Positions 16,132-24,645 of a DNA stretch of 64,000 bases are shown here, piece by piece. The DNA comes from Thermus neutrinimicus (GTDB taxonomy: Bacteria; Deinococcota; Deinococci; Deinococcales; Thermaceae), in contig NZ_JAKTNU010000001.1 of NCBI RefSeq assembly GCF_022760955.1, positions 5,507 to 69,506 of the forward strand, given 5' to 3'. Numbering within the stretch: the first letter of the stretch is position 1; every line of letters begins with the position of its first letter. The position numbers were made by a program, and so were the translations under genes. The notes under the pieces were generated by a model. That model was not told the origin of the DNA. It ran no database searches and saw nothing but the letters and a program-made list of their open reading frames with translations.

Positions 16132-17361
16132 ATGGAAAGCCTGGTTCTGGTCAACCTGTTCCACGAGCTGGCCCTGAAAGGGGAAAACCGCCCCTTTTTC
16201 CTGAAGAAGGCCAAGGCCCATGTGCAGGAGGCCCTTAAGGGCACGGGGGCCAGGCTGGAGGCGAAGTGGCCCATGGCCCTCCTCTTCCGCCTGCCCCAGG
16301 AAGCCTGGCCCGAGGCCAAGGAACGCCTGAAGGACACCCTGGGGGTGGAGGGCTTTGCCCGGGTCCTGCGTACCCCCCCGGACCTCAAGGCCCTCGAGGC
16401 CGCCCTGGAGGAATCCCTTGCGGAGCAGAGCTTCCAAAGCTTCCGCATCACCGCCAAGCGCTCCGACAAGACCTTCCCCCTGACCTCCCCGGAGATCGAG
16501 CGCCTCCTTGGGGCCTTCGTGAAGGAGAAGACGGGGGCCAAGGTGCAGCTCAAGGGAGCGGAAAGGGAACTGGTGGTGCGCATCCTGCCCCAAGCGGCCC
16601 TTTTGGAGGTGGAGCGCCACCCAGGGCCCGGGGGGCTTCCCCCTGGGGTTTCCGGAAGGGTGGTGGCCCTCCTTTCCGGGGGAATCGACTCCCCCGTGGC
16701 CGCCTACCGCCTCATGCGCCGGGGGGCGGAGGTGGTCCTGGTCCACTTCCACCCCTTCCTCCTGCTCTCGGGCGGGAGCCGGGAAAAGGCCAAGGCCATC
16801 GCCGAGCGCCTGGCCCGCTTCCAGCACCGGATCACCCTCCACCTGGTTCCCTTCAGCGAGGTGCAACGGGAGATCATCCTTAAGGCCCCCAGGGCCTACC
16901 GGGTGGTCCTCTACCGCCGCTACATGCTCCGCATCGCCGAGGCCATCGCCAAGGAGGAGGGGGCCCTGGCCTTAGCCACTGGGGACAGCCTGGGCCAGGT
17001 GGCCTCGCAAACCCTGGAGAACCTCCACGCGGTCAACCAGGCGGCCACCCTTCCCGTCTTCCGGCCCCTAATCGGCTTTGACAAGGGGGAGATCAAGGCC
17101 GAGGCGGAGCGGATCGGCACCTACGCCATCTCCATCCTCCCCGACGAGGAGTGCTGCACCCTTTTTGCCCCTAAGCACCCCGTGACCCGGGCCCGGCTCT
17201 CCGTGGTCCTGGAAACGGAAAGCCATTTGGATACGGCAAGGCTCATCGCCCTGGCCCTCAAGGACCGGGAGGTGGTGCGCTACACCTGGCCAGGGCAAAA
17301 ACCCCTACCGAAGGCCCAAGAGGAGGCCCCTATAATGGGGCATGGACCTCTTGACGGCTAA
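16132..17361 (+). CDS. thiI: tRNA 4-thiouridine synthase ThiI (no rhodanese domain)
   Basis: 409 residues. An N-terminal ferredoxin-like region and THUMP domain (about 1-165) bind tRNA, and a PP-loop domain follows with [15 protein letters not shown]. It adenylates U8 of tRNA and transfers sulfur to make s4U; ThiI also supplies sulfur for thiamine in some bacteria. [15 protein letters not shown] and the conserved Cys region [14 protein letters not shown] are present. The C-terminal rhodanese domain of E. coli ThiI is absent, as in many bacteria, so sulfur must come directly from a cysteine desulfurase. Its end overlaps the amidase gene by 20 bases. Confidence 0.93.
   Translation: MESLVLVNLFHELALKGENRPFFLKKAKAHVQEALKGTGARLEAKWPMALLFRLPQEAWPEAKERLKDTLGVEGFARVLRTPPDLKALEAALEESLAEQSFQSFRITAKRSDKTFPLTSPEIERLLGAFVKEKTGAKVQLKGAERELVVRILPQAALLEVERHPGPGGLPPGVSGRVVALLSGGIDSPVAAYRLMRRGAEVVLVHFHPFLLLSGGSREKAKAIAERLARFQHRITLHLVPFSEVQREIILKAPRAYRVVLYRRYMLRIAEAIAKEEGALALATGDSLGQVASQTLENLHAVNQAATLPVFRPLIGFDKGEIKAEAERIGTYAISILPDEECCTLFAPKHPVTRARLSVVLETESHLDTARLIALALKDREVVRYTWPGQKPLPKAQEEAPIMGHGPLDG
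17331..17336 (+). promoter_or_regulatory. -10 box (TATAAT) for the amidase gene
   Basis: A perfect TATAAT lies five bases before the amidase ATG, inside the thiI coding sequence. It suggests a leaderless transcript starting at the ATG. Confidence 0.55.
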
Positions 17362-18646
17362 AGCCCTTCTGGAAAGGGGCGAAACCACCCCTCTGGCCCT
17401 TTTGGAAGAGGCCCTGGAAAGGGCCCGGGCCTTCCAGGACCGCAACGCCTTGGCCCACCTGGACGAGGAAGGGGCCAGGGGGGAAGCCAAGCGGCTCACG
17501 GAGGAGCTGAGGCAAGGAAGAGTCTGGGGGCCCTTGCACGGCATCCCCCTCACGGTAAAGGACCTCTTTCCCGTTAAGGGCATGCCCACCCAGGCAGGGA
17601 CCCGGGCCCCCCTTCCCCCCCTTCCCGAGGAGGCCCAGGCGGTAAGGCGCCTGAGGGAGGCTGGGGCCCTTCTCTTCGCCAAGACCAACATGCACGAGGT
17701 GGCCTTGGGGATCACCGGGGAAAACCCCTGGACGGGTCCCGTGCGTAACGCCTTAGACCCCAGCCGCCAAGCCGGGGGAAGCAGCAGCGGAAGCGCCGTG
17801 GCCGTGGCCCTGGGGATCGGCCTCGCCTCCTTAGGCTCGGACACCGGAGGGTCCATCCGCATCCCCGCCGCCTTCAACGGGGTGGTGGGCTTCAAGCCCT
17901 CCTACGGCCGGGTAAGCCTCGAGGGGGCCTTGCCCCTCTCCCGCTCCACCGACCATGCGGGGCCCATCGCCAAGACGGTGCGGGACGCCCACTTCCTCAC
18001 GGAGATCCTGGCCGGGGAAAGCATCCCCCTCGAGGGCCCGCAAAACCCCATCTTCGGCGTGCCCCTGGACTTCCTGGAGGGCCGGCTGGGGGTGGGGGTG
18101 CGCAGGGCTTTCCAAGGGCTTCTGGAGGAACTCCCCTCCTTGAGGGCCGAGGTAAGGGAGGTCTCCCTACCCCTTCCCAGGGTCTACGAGGTCTATACCC
18201 GTCTGGTGCGCTACGAGGCCGCCCGCATCCACGAAAAAGCCTTGAAAGAACATCCGGAAGGTTTTTCTCCTCAGGTGCGGGAGGCCCTTATGGCAGGGCT
18301 TTCCCTCACGGAGAAGGACTACCGGGACGCGGTGGCGGAAAGGGAGGCCCTGCGCCTCCAGTTGGTAAAGGCCCTAAGGGGGGTGGACGCCCTCCTCCTC
18401 CCCGCCCAGCCCCTTCCCGCCCCGCCCCTGGGCACGGAGGAGGTGGAGCTGGAATCGGGGAGAAAAAGCCATCGGGAGGCCTTCATCACCCTCACCCTGC
18501 CCTTCAGCCTGCTGGGGGTGCCCACCCTAACCCTTCCCTTCGCCCGGGTGGAAGGGATGCCCGTGGGGCTACAGGTGGTGGGCCCCTATGCCGAGGACGG
18601 CCGGGTGCTGGCCGTTGGGGGCTGGCTCGAGGCCAGGCTAAAGTAG
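17342..18646 (+). CDS. Amidase signature family protein (GatA-like)
   Basis: 434 residues with the amidase signature Ser-Ser-Lys triad: Lys in PLTVKDLF, the cis-Ser in the glycine/serine stretch GGSSSGSA and the nucleophilic Ser in [27 protein letters not shown] is typical of the family. It is shorter than GatA (about 470), and no gatB or gatC is adjacent, so it may be a stand-alone amidase rather than the Glu-tRNA amidotransferase subunit. It overlaps thiI by 20 bases but has its own TATAAT box. Its stop overlaps the convergent permease gene by 9 bases. Confidence 0.85.
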   Translation: MDLLTAKALLERGETTPLALLEEALERARAFQDRNALAHLDEEGARGEAKRLTEELRQGRVWGPLHGIPLTVKDLFPVKGMPTQAGTRAPLPPLPEEAQAVRRLREAGALLFAKTNMHEVALGITGENPWTGPVRNALDPSRQAGGSSSGSAVAVALGIGLASLGSDTGGSIRIPAAFNGVVGFKPSYGRVSLEGALPLSRSTDHAGPIAKTVRDAHFLTEILAGESIPLEGPQNPIFGVPLDFLEGRLGVGVRRAFQGLLEELPSLRAEVREVSLPLPRVYEVYTRLVRYEAARIHEKALKEHPEGFSPQVREALMAGLSLTEKDYRDAVAEREALRLQLVKALRGVDALLLPAQPLPAPPLGTEEVELESGRKSHREAFITLTLPFSLLGVPTLTLPFARVEGMPVGLQVVGPYAEDGRVLAVGGWLEARLK

Positions 18647-19837
18647 CCCGTACAGGAGCCCCAAGGTCAAAAGGGTTAGGGGCAGGCCTAGCCGTGCATG
18701 CTCCCCAAGGCCAATCCTCACCCCCTCTCTCCCCGCCCCTTCCGCCACGATGAGGTTGGCCACGCTGGCAAGAAGGGTCAGGTTCCCCGCCAGGGTGCTT
18801 CCCCCAGCCAAAAGAAGCCAGTCCCTGGGCTCGTGCACCAAGGGGGCCAGGAGCAACACCGCGGGCACGTTGGAGACCAGGAGGGAAAGCAGGCTGGCCG
18901 CCAGCAGAAGCCCCAAGGGGGTGGTGGCCAAGGGCAGAAGGTACTCCACCAGGCCCAGCCTTCGCACCCCCTCGGTGACCATGAAGAGGGCGGCGAACAT
19001 CACCAAAAGCTCCCAGTCCACCCTCAAGAAATAGCGCTCGGAGCGGAGCCTGCGGGTAAAAAGGAGAAGCCCCGCCGCCACCAGGGCTCCTTGGGCCATG
19101 GGGTAGCCCAGGAGGAAGGCCAGGAAAAGCCCCAAGGCCACCCAAAGCCCCTTGGCCAGAAGAGGGCGGTGGAGGCGGTAGCGCAAGGGGGGCATGGGGG
19201 GAAGGGGCTTAAGGGAGCGCACCTCGGGGTAAAGGAGGGCCAGGAGCACCACCTGAAGGAGAAGGCCCAGCAGGGCCACGGGCCAAAGGGCAGCAACAAA
19301 CCCCAGGTAGGGGATGCCCGAAAGGCTCGCCACCACGATGTTCTGGGGGTTTCCCGTGGGAGTCATGAGGCTTCCCGTGTTCACCGCCGCCATGAGGGCA
19401 AGGAGGTAGGGCACGGGGTTCAGGCCCAGGCCCCGGGTCAGGGAGAGGACCAAGGGGGTGAGGAGGACGGCCATGGTGTCGTTGAGGAAAAGGGCGGAAA
19501 GGAGGCCGCTTCCCAGGGTAAGGAGCAGGAGAAGGGAAAAAGGGGTCTTGGCCAGGCGCACCATTCCCTCCGCTGCCAGGCCAAAGAAGCCCGCATAGCC
19601 CAGATGGGCGTTGAGCACCATGACGCCGAAGAGGAAGGTGAGGGTCTTGGCGTCCAAGGCCTGCCAGGCCTCCTGCAGGTCCAAGGCTCCAAGGAGCACC
19701 AAGAAGCTCGCCCCCACCAGGGCCACCCCGGCCCGGTTCATGCGGTAGCCGGGAAGCCCCCCCAGGGCCAAGCCCAGATAGGTGAGGAGGAGTACCAGGA
19801 GGCTAAGCCCCTCCCGTATCTCCTGGGAAAGCGCCAT
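18638..19837 (-). CDS. ArsB/NhaD-type ion permease (ion transporter superfamily)
   Basis: 399 residues with about 11-12 membrane helices. The pattern LNDTMAVLLTPLVLSLTRGLGLNPVPYLLALMAA, then TGSLMTPTGNPQNIVV, is characteristic of the ArsB/NhaD/SLC13-like ion transporter superfamily. The second half repeats it (LLVSNVPAVLLLAPLV and AGNLTLLASVANLIV). Substrate could be arsenite, sodium/proton exchange or an anion; no arsenic genes are nearby, so I leave it open. A GGAGGAGA ribosome site precedes the ATG. Its first 35 bases overlap the 3' end of the acetyltransferase remnant. Confidence 0.85.
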   Translation of the reverse strand: MALSQEIREGLSLLVLLLTYLGLALGGLPGYRMNRAGVALVGASFLVLLGALDLQEAWQALDAKTLTFLFGVMVLNAHLGYAGFFGLAAEGMVRLAKTPFSLLLLLTLGSGLLSALFLNDTMAVLLTPLVLSLTRGLGLNPVPYLLALMAAVNTGSLMTPTGNPQNIVVASLSGIPYLGFVAALWPVALLGLLLQVVLLALLYPEVRSLKPLPPMPPLRYRLHRPLLAKGLWVALGLFLAFLLGYPMAQGALVAAGLLLFTRRLRSERYFLRVDWELLVMFAALFMVTEGVRRLGLVEYLLPLATTPLGLLLAASLLSLLVSNVPAVLLLAPLVHEPRDWLLLAGGSTLAGNLTLLASVANLIVAEGAGREGVRIGLGEHARLGLPLTLLTLGLLYGLL

Positions 19838-20009
19838 AAAGTCTCTCCTCCAGCCGGGCCCTTACCAAAGGCCACTCCTCCCGCAGGAAGCTATAGACGG
19901 CATCGTCGCGGAAGGTGCCGTCAGAAAGGAGGCGGTCCCGCCATAAGACCCTTTCCCGCACCGCCCCCAAGGACTCTAAGGCTTCGGGGAAGACCCACAT
20001 GCCCTCCAT
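19803..20009 (-). pseudogene. C-terminal remnant of a RimJ/RimL-type GNAT acetyltransferase
   Basis: The 68-residue frame starting at 20009 contains EALESLGAVRERVLWRD, LLSDGTFRDDAVYSFLREEWP and VRARLEERLYG. These match the last 50 or so residues of RimJ/RimL-type GNAT acetyltransferases, but the acetyl-CoA binding core is missing. Upstream bases to 20152 carry no recognisable GNAT sequence in any frame. The fragment runs 35 bases into the permease gene. I read it as a 5'-deleted gene; a short expressed peptide cannot be excluded. Confidence 0.6.
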
Positions 20010-20152
20010 TATGAAACCTGCAAGGCCCCCTATCCGGGAAGCCGGCCTGAACCGCTTGCGCCTTCCCGTAGACGGCATCAAGGCTTGTGGGAGAACGGAT
20101 CCAGATCCCTGGTCGAGACCTGTTGTAAAATGGCCGCGAAAGGAGGCCAACC

Positions 20153-21388
20153 ATGAAAAAGGTTTTGATCCTTCTCGCCCTAGTCTTCCCCCTAGCCTTA
20201 GCCCAAAATGTCACCATCACCTACTGGCAGTACGAGTTCCGCAGCAAGGTGGAAGCCATCAACGAGCTCATCCGCCGCTTTGAGGCCCAAAACCCGGGCA
20301 TCAAGGTGGTGCATCAAACCTTCCCTTACGACGCCTTCCAGCAAAAGGTGGCCGCCGCCATCCCCGCGGGGCAGGGGCCGGACGTGGTGAACCTCTACTA
20401 CGGCTGGGCCCCCACCTGGGTTAAGGCGGGGTACCTGGTACCCTTACCCGATGACTGGGCCCAGCGCCTGGATCGGGACCTCGTGGCCATGGCCCAGGCC
20501 GCCAAGGTGGGGGGAAGGCTCTACGGGGTGCCCACCGCGGTGCGGAGCCTGGCCCTTTTCTATAACAAGGACCTCTTCCGCCAAGCAGGGTTCGCCGGCC
20601 CCCCCAAGACCTGGGAGGAGTTCATCGCCATGGGTCAAAAGCTAACCGTCAAACAGGGAGGGCGCTTCACCCAGATCGGCTACGGTATCGCTCCGGACGG
20701 GCAGGATCACCATCTGGTCCGGGAAGTCCTGGTACGCCAGTTCGGGGGCAGGCCCTACTCCGACGATGGAAAACGGGTCCTCTACCAGGGAGAGGCCGGG
20801 CTAAAAGCCCTTCGCTTCTACACCGACTGGGTGCGCAAGCATGAGATCGGGGTCCCGGGCTTCTTCCCTGGAAACAACGGCTATCGGGATGGGTTCATCG
20901 CCGGCAAGATCGCCATGATCATCGACGGGTCCTTCGCCCTCGGAACCATCCAGCAAGGAGCCCGTTTCAACTGGGGGGTGGCGGAGCTACCCCTAGAGCG
21001 ACCGGGGGGACGGAAGGCCAACTTTGGCTCCTTCTGGATGCACGGCCTCACTCCCTTGGCCACGGGGCCCAAGCGGGAAGCCGCGCTTCGGTTTCTTGCC
21101 TTCATCACCTCCGAGGAAACCCAGCGTTACTGGTTGGAAAAGGTGGGGGAGCTCCCCGCCAGCAAAAACTTGATCCGGGACCCCAAGCTCTCCTTACATC
21201 CCGTCTATGGTCCCTTCGTGCTAAGCCTGGCCTACGCCAAGGCCACCCCCTTTGTGGACGAAGCCGCCCAGCGCAAGGTGATGGTGGACGCCATCAACCG
21301 GGTCCTGCTCCAGGGCATGGACCCCGCCCAGTCCCTAAAGATGGCCGCTGAGGAGGAGCAAAAGATTCTGGACCAGTTCTGGAGGTAG
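20153..21388 (+). CDS. Sugar ABC transporter substrate-binding protein
   Basis: 411 residues. MKKVLILLALVFPLALAQ is a short Sec signal peptide, unlike the Tat signal of the trehalose-type protein at 8241. The mature part is a family 1 solute-binding protein (VTITYWQYEFRSK, GPDVVNLYYGWAPTWVKAGYL, RSLALFYNKDLFRQAGF, PKTWEEF). The sugar is unknown. An AAAGGAGG ribosome site precedes the ATG, and a possible -10 box TAAAAT lies at 20126-20131. First gene of the probable 20.1-25.8 kb operon. Confidence 0.9.
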   Translation: MKKVLILLALVFPLALAQNVTITYWQYEFRSKVEAINELIRRFEAQNPGIKVVHQTFPYDAFQQKVAAAIPAGQGPDVVNLYYGWAPTWVKAGYLVPLPDDWAQRLDRDLVAMAQAAKVGGRLYGVPTAVRSLALFYNKDLFRQAGFAGPPKTWEEFIAMGQKLTVKQGGRFTQIGYGIAPDGQDHHLVREVLVRQFGGRPYSDDGKRVLYQGEAGLKALRFYTDWVRKHEIGVPGFFPGNNGYRDGFIAGKIAMIIDGSFALGTIQQGARFNWGVAELPLERPGGRKANFGSFWMHGLTPLATGPKREAALRFLAFITSEETQRYWLEKVGELPASKNLIRDPKLSLHPVYGPFVLSLAYAKATPFVDEAAQRKVMVDAINRVLLQGMDPAQSLKMAAEEEQKILDQFWR

Positions 21389-21389
21389 G

Positions 21390-22280
21390 GTGCGGCTAAC
21401 CCTAGCCTGGCGGGAAGCTCTATGGGCCTTTGCGTTTTTGGCGATCCCCCTGGCCTTTTTCCTCTACTTCCGCATCCTTCCCGCCTTCCAGGCCCTTTGG
21501 CTTTCCCTTTACGAGTGGCACGCTGACCCTTCTCAAAGGCACTTTGTGGGCCTCGAGCACTACGCCCGGCTCCTCGAGGACCCCCTTCTCCGCAGGGCCC
21601 TTTGGAACACCCTCCTTTACACCCTTCTGGGGATTCCAAGCCAGATTGCCTTGGGCCTCGTCATCGCCCTGCTTCTTCAGTGGACACCTTTCGGCCGCGA
21701 CTTCTTCCGGGCCATCTACTTCGCCCCCTACGTAACCCCGGCGGTAGCCGTGGCTTGGGTGTGGAGCTGGATGCTTTCCCCGCACTTCGGGCTGGTCAAC
21801 GAGCTCCTGGCCCTTTTGGGAATCCCCCCGCAGCCCTTCTTGCAAAGCCCCAACCAGGCCCTTCCCACCGTGACCTGGGTGGTGGTGTGGCAGAACCTGG
21901 GCTTCCAGGTGGTCCTCTTCCTGGCGGGCTTGGAAAGCATTCCCCGGCAGTACTACGAGGCTGCCCGCATAGACGGGGCGGAGGGCTGGCGGCTTTTCCG
22001 CCACATCACCTGGCCTCTTTTGAACCCGGTTTTGGTCTTCTCCGTGGTCATCGGCACCATCGGCTATCTACAGCTTTTCACCCAGGTGGTGAACCTGAAC
22101 TTCACCGATCAAGGAGGACCTTTGAACAGCACCTTAACCCTAGCCCTCTACATCTACCAGCTGGCCTTCTTGCGCTTCCAGCTAGGCTATGCCGCCACGG
22201 TCACCGTCCTCCTCTTTGCCCTCATCCTTCTGGTCACCTTGGTGCAGCTTAAACTCCTCACCCGGAGGGTGGAGCTATGA
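21390..22280 (+). CDS. Sugar ABC transporter permease, MalF/UgpA-like
   Basis: 296 residues, six helices, with the EAA loop QYYEAARIDGAEGWRLFRHITWP. The GTG start is one base after the stop of the binding protein gene, so translation is coupled; the binding protein's GGAGG serves as ribosome site. It partners the next permease. No ATPase gene is present in the cluster. Confidence 0.9.
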   Translation: MRLTLAWREALWAFAFLAIPLAFFLYFRILPAFQALWLSLYEWHADPSQRHFVGLEHYARLLEDPLLRRALWNTLLYTLLGIPSQIALGLVIALLLQWTPFGRDFFRAIYFAPYVTPAVAVAWVWSWMLSPHFGLVNELLALLGIPPQPFLQSPNQALPTVTWVVVWQNLGFQVVLFLAGLESIPRQYYEAARIDGAEGWRLFRHITWPLLNPVLVFSVVIGTIGYLQLFTQVVNLNFTDQGGPLNSTLTLALYIYQLAFLRFQLGYAATVTVLLFALILLVTLVQLKLLTRRVEL

Positions 22281-23098
22281 AGGCCAAAAACCGCCTCACG
22301 GGTTTTCTGGTTCTCCTTTTCCTCCTCCTGGGCAGCGGCGTCATGGTCCTCCCCTTCCTCTGGATGGTGCTCACCTCCTTTAAGCCCTTCCCCGAACTCT
22401 TTGAGCTCCGATTCCTGCCCCGGGAGCCCACCTGGGCAAACTACCAGACAGTGCTCTGGGAAACGGGGTTTTTGCGTTGGTTTGGGAATAGCCTCCTGGT
22501 GGCCTCCCTTACCACCCTTTCCGTGCTGTTCTTCGACAGCCTCGCCGGCTACACCCTGGCCCGGCTGCGGTTTCCCGGAAAGAACCTGATCTTCATCCTC
22601 ATCCTTTCCACCCTCATGGTTCCCACGGAGATGCTGGTCATCCCCTGGTACGTGATGAGCGCGGAAAAGGGGTGGATCAACACCTACTGGGGGCTCCTCT
22701 TTCCCGGCCTCATCACCGCCTTCGGGGTCTTCCTCATGCGGCAGTTCTTCGAAACCCTGCCCCAGGACCTATTCGACGCCGGAAGAATGGACGGGCTTTC
22801 CGAGTTTGGCGTGTTTTGGCGGATTGGCCTGCCCTTGGTGCGACCCGCACTGGCGGCCTTGGGAATCTTCACCTTCCTGGGCAACTGGAACGCCTTCCTT
22901 TGGCCCCTCATCGTGGTCCAAACCCCGGAGATGCGCACCATTCCCGTAGGCATCGCCCTCTTCTCTGGGGAGGCGGGCACGGCCTGGAACCTGATCATGG
23001 CGGCCTCGAGCCTGGCGGTGCTGCCGGTCCTTCTGGTCTTTTTCTTCTTCCAACGGCAGATCATCGAAGGAGTGGTGCTCACCGGGGTGAAGGGATGA
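22277..23098 (+). CDS. Sugar ABC transporter permease, MalG/UgpE-like
   Basis: 273 residues, six helices, EAA loop DLFDAGRMDGLSEFGVFWRIGLP. Here the usual E-A-A reads D-A-G, a modest deviation. It overlaps the upstream permease by 4 bases (ATGA) and the downstream peptidase gene by 4 bases, giving a tightly coupled chain. Confidence 0.9.
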   Translation: MKAKNRLTGFLVLLFLLLGSGVMVLPFLWMVLTSFKPFPELFELRFLPREPTWANYQTVLWETGFLRWFGNSLLVASLTTLSVLFFDSLAGYTLARLRFPGKNLIFILILSTLMVPTEMLVIPWYVMSAEKGWINTYWGLLFPGLITAFGVFLMRQFFETLPQDLFDAGRMDGLSEFGVFWRIGLPLVRPALAALGIFTFLGNWNAFLWPLIVVQTPEMRTIPVGIALFSGEAGTAWNLIMAASSLAVLPVLLVFFFFQRQIIEGVVLTGVKG

Positions 23099-24147
23099 GG
23101 GAAGGGCTTAAGCAGGTCCTGCACCTCCTCCGCCTCCCCCACAGGGGAAGCGCCACGCCCCTCGAGGCCGAGGCCTTCCGCCGCCTGCGCCACTTTTTGC
23201 AGGAAGAAGGGTACAGGGTCCAAGCCCTGCCTTTCCGGGGGGTTAGAAGCTACGGGTGGGAGCTCCTTGTCATCAGCCTCCTCCTCGGCCTGGCTCCCCT
23301 TTCCCCTTGGCCGCCCCTAATCGGGGCCCTGGCCTTCCTCCTCTACTTCAGCGGGATACGCCCTTGGGGCTTCCTCTTGGACCGCTACCCCTCGCAAAAC
23401 CTCTTGACCTGGAAGGGCCAAGGGGATAAGGCCCTCCTCCTTATGGCCCATGTGGACACCGCCAAAACCTTTTTCCTCTATCACCCCAAGCGGGTCCGCC
23501 ACTTCCGGACGAACTTTCTTCTAAATGCCACCCTGGCCTTGTCCGCCCCGCTTCTGGCCTTAACCTTCTTGGCCTGGCCCGTGGGCCTCTACTTCCTGAT
23601 CCAGACCACCCTTCTCCTCCTGCGGGAGCTCAAGGCCCCCTACGTGAAAGGGGGAAACGACAACGCAAGCGGGGTGGCGGTGGCCACGGCCCTTTTCCTG
23701 GAAACTGAGCCCCCTGCGGCTTGGCGGCTTGGCCTTGCCCTCACCGGTTGCGAGGAGGTGGGGGCCCTGGGAGCCAAGGCCCTCATCCCCCACCTTCCCC
23801 AAGGCACCCTGGTCCTCAATCTGGACAACGTGGGCCGAGGAGAGCTCTTCTATGCCGAAGGAGAAGGCATGCTCCTTTACGTTCCCTACCGGGGGAGGCT
23901 TCTGGAGGCTGCCCGAAACACCCCAGGGGCTAGGCCCCTTCGCTACCGCCTGGCCTACTTCGACACCTTGCCCCTGGCGCAAAGGGGGTTTCCCTGCCTT
24001 TCCCTGATACGGCTGGAACAGGGGGTGCCCCCCGATTGGCACTGGCCTACGGATACCTTTGCCCGTTTGGACGAAGAGGCCCTCGAGGACACCCTGCGCT
24101 ACGCCCGCACCCTTTTGCAAAGGGTCTTCCACGGGGTAAGCTCTTAG
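23095..24147 (+). CDS. Membrane-associated M28 family metallopeptidase
   Basis: 350 residues. Zinc-peptidase features are LLLMAHVDTAKT (His and Asp), GGNDNASGVAVATAL (bridging Asp), TGCEEVGALGA (catalytic and ligand Glu), LNLDNVGRG and the terminal His in HWPTDTF. Two hydrophobic stretches (about 45-85 and 142-178) flank the first His motif, so the protein is probably membrane bound. M28 enzymes are aminopeptidases or carboxypeptidases. Its start overlaps the permease gene by 4 bases, suggesting the importer might carry peptides or glyco-conjugates, but that is speculation. Confidence 0.83.
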   Translation: MREGLKQVLHLLRLPHRGSATPLEAEAFRRLRHFLQEEGYRVQALPFRGVRSYGWELLVISLLLGLAPLSPWPPLIGALAFLLYFSGIRPWGFLLDRYPSQNLLTWKGQGDKALLLMAHVDTAKTFFLYHPKRVRHFRTNFLLNATLALSAPLLALTFLAWPVGLYFLIQTTLLLLRELKAPYVKGGNDNASGVAVATALFLETEPPAAWRLGLALTGCEEVGALGAKALIPHLPQGTLVLNLDNVGRGELFYAEGEGMLLYVPYRGRLLEAARNTPGARPLRYRLAYFDTLPLAQRGFPCLSLIRLEQGVPPDWHWPTDTFARLDEEALEDTLRYARTLLQRVFHGVSS

Positions 24148-24150
24148 CAA

Positions 24151-24645
24151 ATGTTCCGCGTGGGCATCCTGACCGTATCCGACAAGGGCTCGAGGGGGGA
24201 GCGGGAGGACACCACCCACCTGGCCATCCGCGAGGCCTTAAAGGGGGGGCCCTTCGAGGTGACGCTCTACGAGATCGTCCCCGACGAACCTCCCCTCATC
24301 AAAAAGGTCATCCGGCTCTGGGCCGACCGGGAGGGCCTGGACCTCATCCTCACCAACGGGGGCACGGGCCTGGCCCCCCGGGACAAGACCCCCGAGGCCA
24401 CCCGGGAGCTACTGGACAAGGAGGTGCCGGGCCTTGCCGAGCTCATGCGCCTTAAGGGTCTGGAGAAAACCCCCATGGCCGCCCTTTCCCGGGGCCTTGC
24501 GGGGGTAAGGGGGAAAAGCCTCATCCTGAACCTTCCGGGAAGCCCCAAGGGAGCCCGGGAATCCCTGGAGGCGGTGCTTCCCGTCCTGCCCCATGCCCTA
24601 AGCCTTATCACCGGCAAGGCCTGGCGGGAGGGGCACCATGAGTAG
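24151..24645 (+). CDS. MogA/MoaB family molybdenum cofactor protein
   Basis: 164 residues. MFRVGILTVSDKGSRGEREDTT and the molybdopterin-binding loops TNGGTGLAPRDKTPEATR and NLPGSPKGARESLEAVLPVLPHAL define the MogA/MoaB fold. MogA adenylylates molybdopterin before metal insertion; MoaB-type members do the same or lack activity. It starts 3 bases after the peptidase stop and overlaps the aminotransferase by 8 bases, an unusual neighbourhood for this gene. Confidence 0.88.
   Translation: MFRVGILTVSDKGSRGEREDTTHLAIREALKGGPFEVTLYEIVPDEPPLIKKVIRLWADREGLDLILTNGGTGLAPRDKTPEATRELLDKEVPGLAELMRLKGLEKTPMAALSRGLAGVRGKSLILNLPGSPKGARESLEAVLPVLPHALSLITGKAWREGHHE

Noticed and set aside
17342-18646. Calling the amidase GatA of the Glu-tRNA amidotransferase
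   Set aside because: It is shorter than usual and stands without gatB or gatC; only the amidase family is supported.
18698-20014. A 438-codon frame antisense to the ion permease
   Set aside because: Gln/His/Lys/Gly-rich shadow of a hydrophobic membrane protein gene; no start signals.
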